DNA of 64,000 nucleotides from Pseudarthrobacter enclensis. GTDB taxonomy: Bacteria > Actinomycetota > Actinomycetes > Actinomycetales > Micrococcaceae. Of the stretch, positions 45,222-53,486 are shown piece after piece. Numbering within the stretch: the first letter of the stretch is position 1; each line of letters opens with the position of its first letter. The notes under the pieces are model-generated. The model had not been told where the DNA came from. It ran no database searches and was given only the letters and a program-made list of their open reading frames with translations. The position numbers and the translations under genes were made by a program. The DNA lies in assembly GCF_030811655.1 (NCBI RefSeq), contig NZ_JAUSRE010000004.1, positions 1 to 64,000 on the forward strand. Direction: 5' to 3'.

Positions 45222-45235
45222 GTTTCACGTGAAAC
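45222..45235. other. parS site 4
   Basis: A perfect GTTTCACGTGAAAC palindrome placed between DnaA-box clusters A and B (about 217 bp and 105 bp away). Confidence 0.95.
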
Positions 45236-45340
45236 CCAGCAGCCGAAGCTGCAAGCACAGGGCGACTGCGAAAGGCAAACGCCGAACAGCGTCGGCCCCT
45301 GATGCCCGGCGGGCGGAAAATCCACAGACGCTCCACCTGA

Positions 45341-45373
45341 ATATCCACAGGGTTATCCACAGGGTTATCCACC
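45341..45373 (+). other. DnaA-box cluster B
   Basis: Three boxes in direct repeat at exact 12-bp steps: ATATCCACA at 45341, TTATCCACA at 45353, TTATCCACC at 45365 (last one mismatch). A weaker AAATCCACA begins at 45318. Orientation is the same as in cluster A, so about seven boxes lie within 424 bp around parS site 4. Confidence 0.8.
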
Positions 45374-46050
45374 TCATGTTCAGCCCTCCAATGGGGGGCG
45401 CCGGGCTTGCATGTCGCTGAGGCTCCTGCAGGCACGCCCACGGATCAACACGGGCGCTGCAGCGTAATCCACCATCGCGTGGTCGGTCGTCCCTTCCGTA
45501 TGCGAGCTCGCGTCGGCCTTATTGCACGTGGGAGTAGTGCCGCGAAAGGCAGGCGATCGTTCCTCGACGAATCGATGACGTCCGTCGCCAGAGTGGCTGT
45601 TCCGGGCCCAGGGCCATAAAGTTCATTTGTGATCAGGAGCGCCCGGGGGAGCAGCCTCTGCGCCCGGATCACCCACTCCCGCCGCCGTACGTGCTCGACT
45701 CTACATCGAGAATTCTGGCCTCCATTGCGAAGACTGCCGTACTACGGCCGCTTGGGAATTCCCATCGCACAATCCCAAACAGGGGGAGTCACGGGCATCT
45801 CACTTCAGGTGCACACGTGGCTACCACATGCGGCGCTGCCGTTTGCCTCTGCGAGTATTGTCTTTCCCCACCTCAGACATTCGTCCCCGCCAACTACCAA
45901 AGAGCTTGGCTACGTCGCGGCGGAATTTAGGGGTCGAACGTGCCCGGAAGTCACGGTCCAACGGGAATTACCAGAACCAAGACTAAGGGGAGTCTCACAG
46001 TCGCCTCAACTTTCATCGCACCTGGCCCGGGGCGATCGGCCGGATAGCCT

Positions 46051-46064
46051 GTTTCACGCGAAAC
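46051..46064. other. near-match parS site
   Basis: GTTTCACGCGAAAC has one change (T to C) from the parS consensus, which breaks the palindrome centre. Its position, 829 bp after site 4 and 807 bp before site 6, fits the regular spacing. It may be a weakened site or a decaying copy. Confidence 0.6.
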
Positions 46065-46164
46065 CGCGGAGCATCGTCGCTGTCTGCGGCATGACCCGCT
46101 GAGAAGCCGGCGGAGGAGTCTGCCCGTGAAAGGAGCTCCCCTGGTACCCCCATCGCGAGCTAAC

Positions 46165-46178
46165 GTTTCACGTGAAAC
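46165..46178. other. parS site 5
   Basis: A perfect GTTTCACGTGAAAC palindrome 114 bp after the near-match site. Confidence 0.95.
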
Positions 46179-46857
46179 ACTCCACTTTCAGGGCTGCGAA
46201 TCCGGCATGCCCCTCAGGAGGATAAACCCCACCGCAAATATCCCGCCCACGGGATAGGCAGGGGATAACTGTTATCAGGATGACGAAACCCTACACCGCG
46301 AGGACCCACCATGCTTTATGTGGACGGCTGCGCGGTAGCCGCACACGGTGTGTGGCGGATTTCCGGAGTAGACTCGACCACCGCGCGGCAAGACATCGGC
46401 ACCGGTACCATTCAAACACTGTTGACACGCACTAATCGACCCACAACTTGGCGCTAGCCGCAACGTCCCGTCCGGAATCACATGCCCCCAAACGGGGAAG
46501 CTCCACGATCGATCTCTTCTGATGTGGTTGAAGGGCAATAGGCATAAGGAAGCCCTTGGCGACTACTCACCTCACCACCGGTTGGAGGCGGCGGCCCATA
46601 ATATGGCCAAACCATCGTCCTAGTATTCGATCCGGGAGGTACAGCAGATCGCCAGGTATCGCAGGCAGGCCCTCAATTAGTTCCGCTTTGGCTGCTGAAG
46701 GGATCTATCCCCGTCGAAAGCCAGAATTTGCCTAGGAGGGCCATAAAACGCAGCAGCAGCAGCCGAAGGAGTGAGAATCGCGTAGGAAGTGTGACTCGAT
46801 GGGCTGCGCCGCCCTACCCAGGGCAAAACCTCTTTGTTGTACCGCGGCTCACGAAGC

Positions 46858-46871
46858 GTTTCACGTGAAAC
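46858..46871. other. parS site 6
   Basis: A perfect GTTTCACGTGAAAC palindrome, 693 bp after site 5 and about 390 bp before the parB terminator. Confidence 0.95.
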
Positions 46872-47252
46872 GTACCTGGACGGGACGGGGACAGTCAGTT
46901 GCACATTTCACCCGCACCGGAATGCGGCCGAGCCCGACTGAGCCTCCACGTGCGAAAAACCGCAGTGCGACACTCGCTACTAGTGATATTCAAGCAGAAA
47001 AACACTCGCTTTCCCACGAAAGCTGTCTCAGGAGTGAGGGGAGCGGCAAGTCCCCGCCAATCGTGTCGGCGCTCTAAAGTGCAGACAAAAACATGCGCAC
47101 CATCTCGCGACGTCGATTCGACAGCATTCGCAGGAAGACGCCCATAAAGCATGCATCAGCAAAGCCGACGTGACTGCCACAGACAACCCAGCCACAAGTC
47201 TGTGGCCACTCGAACCCATGAACGGGAAACTCTGAGAATGGCAGCAGAAACA

Positions 47253-47287
47253 CCTGAGGCCCCGCTCGTCGTGAACGGGGCCTCAGG
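47253..47287 (-). terminator. terminator after parB
   Basis: CCTGAGGCCCCG (47253-47264) and CGGGGCCTCAGG (47276-47287) form a perfect 12-base stem with an 11-base loop. On the minus strand it is followed by TGTTTCTGCTG. It ends the leftward operon, eight bases past the parB stop. Confidence 0.8.
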
Positions 47288-47294
47288 AGAGGTA

Positions 47295-48596
47295 CTAGTT
47301 TGTAGAACCAGGCGCTAGAACGTCCATGATGCGGTTAAGGTCCTCTACGCTGGCAAATTCAATGCTGACCTTGCCCTTACGGACTCCGAGCGAGATCTTC
47401 ACGTTGGTATCAAGCCGGTCTGACAGCGAGGACGCGAGGTAGTCCAGGCGTTCGTGCCGCGCACCCGGACGTGGGATGTTGTTCTTGGCCGGCTTGGCGG
47501 GATCCTGGTAAAGCGTCACGGCTTCCTCGGTGGCACGCACGGACATGCCTTCCGCCACAATCCGTTGGGCCAGTCGCTCCATTGCGGCGGCATCAGGGAG
47601 CGAAAGAAGTGAACGGGCGTGGCCCGCGGACAACACTCCCGCTGCAACCCGCCGCTGCACAAGCGGGGGAAGTTTCAAGAGACGCAGTGTGTTGGACACC
47701 TGCGGCCGTGAACGGCCGATACGGTCCGCCAGTTGTTCGTGGGTTGTACCGAAGTCCTCGAGGAGCTGCTGGTACGCTGCAGCCTCTTCCAGGGGATTCA
47801 GCTGGCTGCGGTGGAGGTTCTCCAGCAGCGCGTCGCGGAGGAGGTCGTCATCGGTGGTGTCACGGATAATCGCCGGGATGGTGTCGAGCCCTGCAGCCTG
47901 GACAGCGCGCCACCGGCGTTCACCCATGACAAGTTCATAGGATTCACTACCGGATTCGGTTGAAGTGCGGACAACAATTGGCTGCAGCACCCCAATTTCG
48001 CGGACCGAGTGCACCAACTCAGCCATGTCATCCTCATCGAAGACATTCCGGGGCTGTTTCCGGTTCGGGTGGATGTCGGCCACGGGGATCTCAGCGAACC
48101 GTGCACCGGGAACTTCAACAAGCTCAACGCCCGAGTCACCGGACCTCCCTTCCTCAACGATCGGCTCGGAAGGGCTCGGAACATCCGAAGGCTGCGCAAC
48201 AGCGGAAACCTCTGTGGCCGGGTCCGCTTCAACAGGTGATTTGGGGCCGACCGGGCTGGCCGGCGAGGACTCTCGCGCAGCTGTCTTCTTCACCGGAGCA
48301 GTGGAAGCGGGCTTCTTCTCGTCACTGCCCTTTCCTGGGACTGACTTTGAGTCGGCAGACTTGGCTGAAGACGAACGGGCAGCGGGAACGTCCGCTTCCC
48401 TGTCCGGCGCCTTTACTGCTGCATCCTCAGTGTCTGCCGGCACCTGCTCTGACGGGTCCGTCTTTCGACGGCCTTCCGGGAAGAACAAATCCACAGGCCG
48501 CGATACCGCCCCACTGTTCCCGGAACCATTGGACGCGGCGGAACTTGGAATCAGTGCGCCAAGACCGCGGCCTAGGCCCCGTCGCTTTTCGCTCAT
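47295..48596 (-). CDS. parB: chromosome partitioning protein ParB
   Basis: A 433-residue CTP-dependent DNA clamp that loads at parS and organises the origin. The start [13 protein letters not shown] is the ParA-activating N-terminus. Residues 45-160 are an unusually long Ala/Ser/Pro/Lys-rich linker. The CTP-binding core has GERRWRA at 225-231 and [10 protein letters not shown] at 259-268. The helix-turn-helix with [18 protein letters not shown] contacts parS, and the C-terminus from about 380 dimerises. GGAGG nine bases before the ATG at 48596 supports the start. It is the last gene of the leftward operon and adjoins the parS array. Confidence 0.96.
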   Translation of the reverse strand: MSEKRRGLGRGLGALIPSSAASNGSGNSGAVSRPVDLFFPEGRRKTDPSEQVPADTEDAAVKAPDREADVPAARSSSAKSADSKSVPGKGSDEKKPASTAPVKKTAARESSPASPVGPKSPVEADPATEVSAVAQPSDVPSPSEPIVEEGRSGDSGVELVEVPGARFAEIPVADIHPNRKQPRNVFDEDDMAELVHSVREIGVLQPIVVRTSTESGSESYELVMGERRWRAVQAAGLDTIPAIIRDTTDDDLLRDALLENLHRSQLNPLEEAAAYQQLLEDFGTTHEQLADRIGRSRPQVSNTLRLLKLPPLVQRRVAAGVLSAGHARSLLSLPDAAAMERLAQRIVAEGMSVRATEEAVTLYQDPAKPAKNNIPRPGARHERLDYLASSLSDRLDTNVKISLGVRKGKVSIEFASVEDLNRIMDVLAPGSTN

Positions 48597-48662
48597 GGGT
48601 AAATCCCTCCAGTGGTAGAGCCGGGTACAGCCCGGCTCCGATGCGTTGCGGTATTGAAGATT

Positions 48663-49745
48663 CTAGCGTTCCGCTATTTCAGCGGCGGCTTCCAAATAGG
48701 ACAGGGCCCCACTCGACGAGGGGTCGTAAGTCATGACCGTCTGTTGGTAGCTCGGAGCTTCGGAAATCCGCACAGACCGCGGGACGACGGCCGACAGCAC
48801 CTGATCGGGGAAATGCTGGCGTACTTCCGCCGCGACCTGGGCAGCTAGATTGGTGCGCCCGTCATACATGGTGAGCAGGATGGTCGAAACGACAAGGTCA
48901 GCGTTGAGGTGCTTCTGGATCATCTCGATGTTCTTGAGGAGCTGGCTAAGACCCTCAAGAGCGTAGTACTCGCACTGAATGGGGATCAGCACTTCACTTG
49001 CCGCGCAGAAAGCGTTGACCGTCAACAGGCCCAGGCTGGGGGGACAGTCGATGAAGACGTAGTCCAGACGCTCCTCACCGTTCTTCTCCCGCGTCTTCGC
49101 ATAGACGTCAATGGCGCGGCGCAGGCGCTGCTCGCGGGCCACCAGGGACACGAGCTCAATCTCCGCACCCGCAAGGTGGATCGTAGCGGGCGCGCAAATC
49201 AGCTTGCCGATATCGGGGCATGGAGCCACCACATCAGCAAGGGGGACGTCGTTGATCAAAACATCATAGATGCTGTCAACGTCCGCATGGTGTTCGATAC
49301 CCAAAGCGGTGGAGGCGTTGCCCTGGGGATCAATGTCAATAACCATGACGTTCAAGCCCGCGGCTGCCAGGGCGGCCGCGATGTTTACGGTGGTGGTGGT
49401 TTTCCCAACCCCGCCCTTTTGGTTTGACACCGTGAAGATGCGGGTTTCCTCAGGGCGAGGGAGCTGGCGTCCCATCAGCCGCTCACGGCGCTTGGTCTCG
49501 TGCGCAAGCTCCCTGGCAATCGGGCTGGAATCGTCGATCGCGTCGATGACATTGGATCGACCAGCAGAGGTTGTTTCACGTGAAACTGCGTTACTTGGGG
49601 AGGAGGAAGAAACCGCTTTAGGGTGATTCCCACCCCTGCCAGGGGCCATACCGGTCCCTGCGAGGCCGGACCCAGCGACAGAACGTGCCGACCCCAAGGA
49701 CACAAACGGCGGGATCCGTTGTGCGGAGGCTTCACTACTGGTCAC
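48663..49745 (-). CDS. parA: chromosome partitioning ATPase ParA (Soj)
   Basis: A 360-residue deviant Walker ATPase that positions ParB-parS complexes. KGGVGKTT at 110-117 is the deviant Walker A, IDIDPQGNASTALG the switch I region and YVFIDCPPSLG the Walker B-like strand. The first 95 residues are a variable N-terminal extension; residues 54-58 read VSRET because a parS palindrome (49573-49586) lies inside the coding sequence. The start is a GTG at 49745; an ATG at 49649 is an alternative. ParA, ParB and the parS array are therefore adjacent. It is 66 bp upstream of parB in the same operon. Confidence 0.95.
   Translation of the reverse strand: MTSSEASAQRIPPFVSLGSARSVAGSGLAGTGMAPGRGGNHPKAVSSSSPSNAVSRETTSAGRSNVIDAIDDSSPIARELAHETKRRERLMGRQLPRPEETRIFTVSNQKGGVGKTTTTVNIAAALAAAGLNVMVIDIDPQGNASTALGIEHHADVDSIYDVLINDVPLADVVAPCPDIGKLICAPATIHLAGAEIELVSLVAREQRLRRAIDVYAKTREKNGEERLDYVFIDCPPSLGLLTVNAFCAASEVLIPIQCEYYALEGLSQLLKNIEMIQKHLNADLVVSTILLTMYDGRTNLAAQVAAEVRQHFPDQVLSAVVPRSVRISEAPSYQQTVMTYDPSSSGALSYLEAAAEIAER
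49573..49586. other. parS site 7, inside parA
   Basis: A perfect GTTTCACGTGAAAC palindrome within the 5' part of parA, read through as VSRET. It is the seventh perfect site, 2.7 kb from site 6. Confidence 0.95.
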
Positions 49746-49834
49746 TGGGGCACACTCACTCTCGTTCAGCCAATTTTGCTGCCGTTATCTAGCCTAACTG
49801 CTCCAGCCTGCTGACAGCCGTCAGCAGGCCCGCA

Positions 49835-50485
49835 TCAGGACTTCTTTTGCGGCTTGTCCACCACGATGCGGACCACTGTGGTGGGTTCCTCCAGGAGGTT
49901 GTCGCCTACAGTGAGCACGGACGTCTCCACGCCACCCAGTTTGCGGATGGTTTTGGCTGCCTTTTCGATTTCCTCACCGGCGCTGCGACCCTTGATGGCC
50001 ACGACTTCGCCGCGGCCACCGAGCAGCGGAATGGTGAGGCCGGCAAGGTTGGTCAGGGCCGAGACGGCCCTGGCCGTCACCACGTCAGCGTCCACGTGGC
50101 CCACAGCAAGCTCTGCGCGCGTACGCATCACCGTGACGTTGTCCAGGCCAAGATCGTCCACTACTTCCTGAAGCCAGATCACCCTGCGCTCCAGCGGCTC
50201 GATAAGGGTGAGTTCAAGATCGGGCCGTGCGATGGCCAGGCAAAGGCCCGGCAGTCCAGCGCCGCTTCCGACATCGGCAACGTGGCTTCCCTGCGGGATC
50301 TCACTTTCGATGACTGCACAGTTGAGCACGTGGCGGCTCCACAATCTGGGCACCTCGCGCGGGCCAATCAGGCCCCGTTCAGTCCCCGACGTGGCCAAAT
50401 GCTCGACGTAGCGCTTTGCCAGGTCCAGGCGGTCGCCGAAGATTTTCTCGGCGGCGCGCAGCTCTGCTGCCGTGATGTCAACCAT
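49835..50485 (-). CDS. rsmG: 16S rRNA m7G527 methyltransferase RsmG
   Basis: A 216-residue methyltransferase (GidB) that methylates G527 of 16S rRNA. VADVGSGAGLPGLCLAIARP is the SAM-binding loop, and the first part (RYVEHLATSGTERGLIGPREV, then SRHVLNCAV) is the rRNA-facing N-terminus of the family. The ATG at 50485 is preferred over the open frame to 50554, which overlaps the khpB gene. Its loss in relatives gives low-level streptomycin resistance. It lies 89 bp upstream of parA, in the usual rsmG-parA-parB order. Confidence 0.92.
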   Translation of the reverse strand: MVDITAAELRAAEKIFGDRLDLAKRYVEHLATSGTERGLIGPREVPRLWSRHVLNCAVIESEIPQGSHVADVGSGAGLPGLCLAIARPDLELTLIEPLERRVIWLQEVVDDLGLDNVTVMRTRAELAVGHVDADVVTARAVSALTNLAGLTIPLLGGRGEVVAIKGRSAGEEIEKAAKTIRKLGGVETSVLTVGDNLLEEPTTVVRIVVDKPQKKS

Positions 50486-50501
50486 TATGGGCAAGCATTC
50501 C

Positions 50502-51065
50502 CTAGTCTGCGGAAACAACAATATGGCGTCCGGCGCCTTCGCCCTCGGACTCACTCACCAGTCCGAGATCGGCAATGGCGTCATGCACAATCTTGCGTTC
50601 GTAGGCACTCATCGGTTCCAGCGCGACGGACTTGCCGGTTTCCTTGACGGAGGCTGCGGCGTCCTCGGCGATCTTTTGCAGATGCCCGGTACGCTCCTGC
50701 CGGTAGCCGTTGATGTCCAGGACCAGGCGGGATCGGTTCTCTGTAGCAGACAGGACTGCAAGCCGCGTCAGTTCCTGGAGGGCTTCAAGGACCTCACCGT
50801 CCTCTCCAACCAAACCTTCCAGTCCTTCCGCTTCCTCGTCGGCGACGATGGAAATATACGTGCGGCCGTTGCGGACCTCGATGTCGATGTCACCATCGAT
50901 ATCGGCAATGTCCAGCAGTTCTTCCAGGTAGTCGGCAGCAACGTCCCCCTCTTCCTCGAGGCGGCTGACGGCGGAAACTTTGGCGGCGGAAGCGTCCTGG
51001 TTCACGGAAGCATCCTGATCTTCGATCTCTTCAGAAAGGGCGTGCTCGGTGCTCTCGGCAGACAT
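50502..51065 (-). CDS. khpB: KH/R3H RNA-binding protein KhpB (Jag)
   Basis: A 187-residue RNA-binding protein. An acidic N-terminus of about 35 residues precedes a KH-type domain with LVGEDGEVLEALQELTRL. The C-terminal R3H domain has ERKIVHDAIADLGLVSES and ends in GRHIVV. It lacks the N-terminal Jag_N domain of firmicute homologues. Jag/KhpB partners are linked to cell division and elongation control. The start overlaps the yidC stop by one base (TAATG), so translation is coupled to yidC. Confidence 0.85.
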   Translation of the reverse strand: MSAESTEHALSEEIEDQDASVNQDASAAKVSAVSRLEEEGDVAADYLEELLDIADIDGDIDIEVRNGRTYISIVADEEAEGLEGLVGEDGEVLEALQELTRLAVLSATENRSRLVLDINGYRQERTGHLQKIAEDAAASVKETGKSVALEPMSAYERKIVHDAIADLGLVSESEGEGAGRHIVVSAD

Positions 51066-52030
51066 TACTTCTTCTTCCTGTTCTTGCGCTGGGGCTGGAC
51101 GCGCTGTCCCTTGATCTCAACTGCGGCAGCCGCGGCGGCGTCGGATGCCTCATCCCGCTTGCCGCTCAGGACGGACAGCGCCGGCAGGCCCTTGGCGGCA
51201 CGGCGTTCGGCGAGGGCCCTGGCTGCCGGGGAACCAGGCGTCGGCATGCGGCGGATGACGAAGAACTGCTGGCCCATGGTCCAGAGGTTGGTGGTGGTCC
51301 AGTAGATCAGGACGCCGATAGGGAAGTTGATGCCGCCGACACCGAACACTAGGGGCAGGATGTAGAGCATCATCTTCTGCTGCCGCATGAAGGGGCTGGC
51401 CATGGCTTCTTCAGACATGTTCTTCGCCATGATCTGCTTCTGGGTGATGAACTGGGAGGCCGTCATGGCCAGGATCATCACGATCGAGAGCACCACGACG
51501 GCAACGTTGCCGGCGCCGCCGTGCAGCAGGGCTGCGGACAGCGGGGCCCCGAAGATGCTTGACGCGTCGAACTCGACAACCTGCTCGTGGCTCATGGCCC
51601 CGATGCCGGCACCCTGGTCCTTGGCCTGCGAGATGCCCGAGAGCACCTGGAACAGTGCGAAGAAGAAGGGCATCTGGATCAGCATGGGCAGGCAGGCGGA
51701 GAACGGGTTGGTCCCGTGCTTCTTGTACATTGCCATCTGTTCCTGGGCCATGGCCTGGCGGGACAGCTGGTCGGTCTTGCCCTTGTACTTTTCCTGAAGC
51801 TTCTTCAGGTCCGGCTGCAGCAGTTGCATGCCGCGCTGGGCCTTGATCTGCTTGACGAATACCGGAATCAGCGCGGCACGGATAACCAACACCAGCCCGA
51901 TGATGGCCAGCGTCCAGGTCCAGCCGTTCGCAGCGGGCATGCCAATGCTGCTAAGCCCGTCGTGGAACGCCACCATGATGAACGAAACCAGCCACTTGAA
52001 CGGGGCGATTATTGTCCCAAAGATGTCCAT
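51065..52030 (-). CDS. yidC: membrane protein insertase YidC
   Basis: A 321-residue insertase for inner-membrane proteins. The conserved region begins at residue 6 with TIIAPFKWLVSFIMVAFHDG, and the hydrophilic cytoplasmic loop is FVKQIKAQRGMQLLQPDLKKLQEKYKGKTDQLSRQ. A short helical hairpin (CLPMLIQMPFFFALFQVLSG) precedes the last helices, including PIGVLIYWTTTNLWTMGQQF. The C-terminal tail is rich in Lys, Arg and Pro (QPQRKNRKKK), as in other actinobacterial YidC, and may touch the ribosome. GGGATAAG precedes the ATG. Confidence 0.95.
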   Translation of the reverse strand: MDIFGTIIAPFKWLVSFIMVAFHDGLSSIGMPAANGWTWTLAIIGLVLVIRAALIPVFVKQIKAQRGMQLLQPDLKKLQEKYKGKTDQLSRQAMAQEQMAMYKKHGTNPFSACLPMLIQMPFFFALFQVLSGISQAKDQGAGIGAMSHEQVVEFDASSIFGAPLSAALLHGGAGNVAVVVLSIVMILAMTASQFITQKQIMAKNMSEEAMASPFMRQQKMMLYILPLVFGVGGINFPIGVLIYWTTTNLWTMGQQFFVIRRMPTPGSPAARALAERRAAKGLPALSVLSGKRDEASDAAAAAAVEIKGQRVQPQRKNRKKK

Positions 52031-52045
52031 ACTTATCCCTATTCG

Positions 52046-52438
52046 TCAGGCCGCACTGCGGCCTTCTTCATCAGTCCGAACAACCAGGTACCTGTCCGGA
52101 TTGTTCAGCACAACAATTGTGGGGGTCCGGCCCTCGGGCCATTCCCGGTGCCCGGCGGGGACGTGGTCCACTCCGCCGGGATTCCATGGGTGGCAGTGGC
52201 CAAGGCGCCGGACTGCCAGCCAGCTTCCCTTGACGGCACCATGGACGGTGACCGCTTCAAGGGCGTACGCCGAGCATGAAGGGAAAAACCGGCAAACCGG
52301 GCCATACAAGGGAGAAACCACCTTGCGGTAGGCCATCAGCAGAAGAATGAGGATATTCCGGGGCAGGTTCCAGAGGAATCTTCCGACGGCGGCCAGCACC
52401 TTTCGGAAACGGGCGACGACGGCGGTGGCGTTAGGCAC
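52046..52438 (-). CDS. yidD: membrane insertion factor YidD
   Basis: A 130-residue member of the YidD family, which helps membrane-protein insertion with YidC. The core SPLYGPVCRFFPSCSAYALEAV with its conserved cysteines and GSWLAVRRLGHCHPWNPGG is complete. The start is a GTG at 52438 that overlaps the rnpA stop by eight bases. A C-terminal extension of about 35 residues (after GGVDHVP) is longer than in E. coli. The gene is 15 bp upstream of yidC. Confidence 0.9.
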   Translation of the reverse strand: MPNATAVVARFRKVLAAVGRFLWNLPRNILILLLMAYRKVVSPLYGPVCRFFPSCSAYALEAVTVHGAVKGSWLAVRRLGHCHPWNPGGVDHVPAGHREWPEGRTPTIVVLNNPDRYLVVRTDEEGRSAA

Positions 52439-52841
52439 GCGTTGTCCCCTCCTGTGTTGTACCGGCCGAACCTGTGGCGGCAGCCCGTGAAGGGCGGCCG
52501 GCCAGCCGGGTCAGCGTAGAGCCCAGTGCAGCGTTGTAGTCCGACAGCAGCTGGTCCCAGCTGGCATTGGCGGACGCAGGAAGTGCCCGCACCACGACAG
52601 CGAGTCCCGTGCCGTGCTCGCTCAGCGAGGCGGCAGCTGCTTCCCTCAGTCTCCTCTTAACGAGGTTCCTGACAACAGCGTTCCCTACACTCTTGGAAAC
52701 AATGAATCCGATCCGGCTCGGTTCGTCGGCAGCAATGGCTGCCGCATATAACACTACGTTCCGGCGCCCATTGCGGACACCGGAACGTACAGTTGTTGAA
52801 AAATCGGTTGAGGTCCTCAAGCGGTTGCGGGCGGCCAGCAC
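52431..52841 (-). CDS. rnpA: ribonuclease P protein component
   Basis: A 136-residue protein subunit of RNase P, which with M1 RNA matures tRNA 5' ends. NRLRTSTDFSTTVRSG opens the family and GFIVSKSVGNAVVRNLVKRRLREAA is the RNR signature that binds the RNA. The last 25 residues are a low-complexity extension. The GTG at 52841 has only a weak ribosome binding site. It lies 40 bp downstream of rpmH and overlaps yidD by eight bases. Confidence 0.93.
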   Translation of the reverse strand: MLAARNRLRTSTDFSTTVRSGVRNGRRNVVLYAAAIAADEPSRIGFIVSKSVGNAVVRNLVKRRLREAAAASLSEHGTGLAVVVRALPASANASWDQLLSDYNAALGSTLTRLAGRPSRAAATGSAGTTQEGTTRA

Positions 52842-52881
52842 CTTAAACTCGCAATGGGATGTCTACCGACAAGCCAGTTAT

Positions 52882-53019
52882 TTAGGCCGACAGTTCGGTG
52901 CGGCCCTTGCCACGACGGGCTGCCAGGATGGCGCGGCCGGCACGGGTACGCATACGAAGGCGGAAGCCGTGCTTCTTGGCTCGACGGCGGTTATTCGGCT
53001 GAAAAGTCCGCTTGCTCAC
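52882..53019 (-). CDS. rpmH: 50S ribosomal protein L34
   Basis: A 45-residue basic ribosomal protein read directly from the minus strand: it begins [20 protein letters not shown] and ends [13 protein letters not shown]. The start is a GTG at 53019. It is shorter than the usual gene-calling limit. The first gene of the leftward operon, it shares the 467-bp gap with dnaA in the classical rpmH-dnaA arrangement. Confidence 0.96.
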   Translation of the reverse strand: MSKRTFQPNNRRRAKKHGFRLRMRTRAGRAILAARRGKGRTELSA

Positions 53020-53486
53020 GTTAGTTACTCCAGTGGATCAAAGGTGCGCCCACCCGATCAGTATGGGGAAGAACTGGCCGACGCTAAGTTTTGTATGTGC
53101 ACGCTTACCCCGGCTCCCCAGGCGCACTGCACTTGGAAAGTTCAAATGGGGCCGAAAAGCGGACACAAAGGACTTCACAACGTTAGGGCAATCCGATAGG
53201 CGGAGTCAAACCGGAGAAGCCGCGGCCGGATGTCCCCAGCTGTGCCTAAGTATCCCCAACAGCCTGTGGATGAAGTGGCTCACAAGGCTGTCTTACGAAC
53301 CACACCCGTGTAATTATCCACAGCCGGATAGCCAGCTATCTTCTAGGCTTTTCATCACCTAGAGTGTCCCAGTAGCCGATTATCCACGGGCTGTGCATAA
53401 CCCTGTGGATGAAGTTGGGCCAGGACCTGGTTCCGGACTTGGGCTGCAAACAACGCAGGCACGGCAAGTTTTGAGGGAACCGATTG
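53020..53486. promoter_or_regulatory. rpmH-dnaA divergent regulatory region with DnaA boxes
   Basis: This 467-bp gap carries the divergent promoters of rpmH and dnaA. DnaA-box-like elements are TTATCCACA at 53314-53322 (perfect), TTATCCACG at 53380-53388, and TGTGGATGA at 53265-53273 and 53404-53412. Their position upstream of dnaA fits autoregulation. No convincing -35/-10 pair was fixed. Confidence 0.75.

Larger units (their letters stand above)
43276..47252. other. gene-free 4-kb parS array region between convergent terminators
   Basis: No frame here looks like protein: the longest (44337-44894, 44408-44914) have arbitrary composition, no family motif and no supporting ribosome binding sites. 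The stretch is less GC-rich than its neighbours. It lies between the rightward trxA terminator and the leftward parB terminator, so it should receive little transcription. It carries six perfect parS sites, one with a single mismatch, and two DnaA-box clusters, all listed separately. A one-mismatch DnaA-like box TGTGGATCA is at 43447-43455. GATAAC-T-GTTATC, an odd-centred inverted repeat, is at 46264-46276. No tRNA or small RNA was recognised. Confidence 0.7.

Noticed and set aside
46600..46640. TTCGATCC string resembling a tRNA T-arm
   Set aside because: No acceptor stem, D-arm or anticodon stem can be formed around it.
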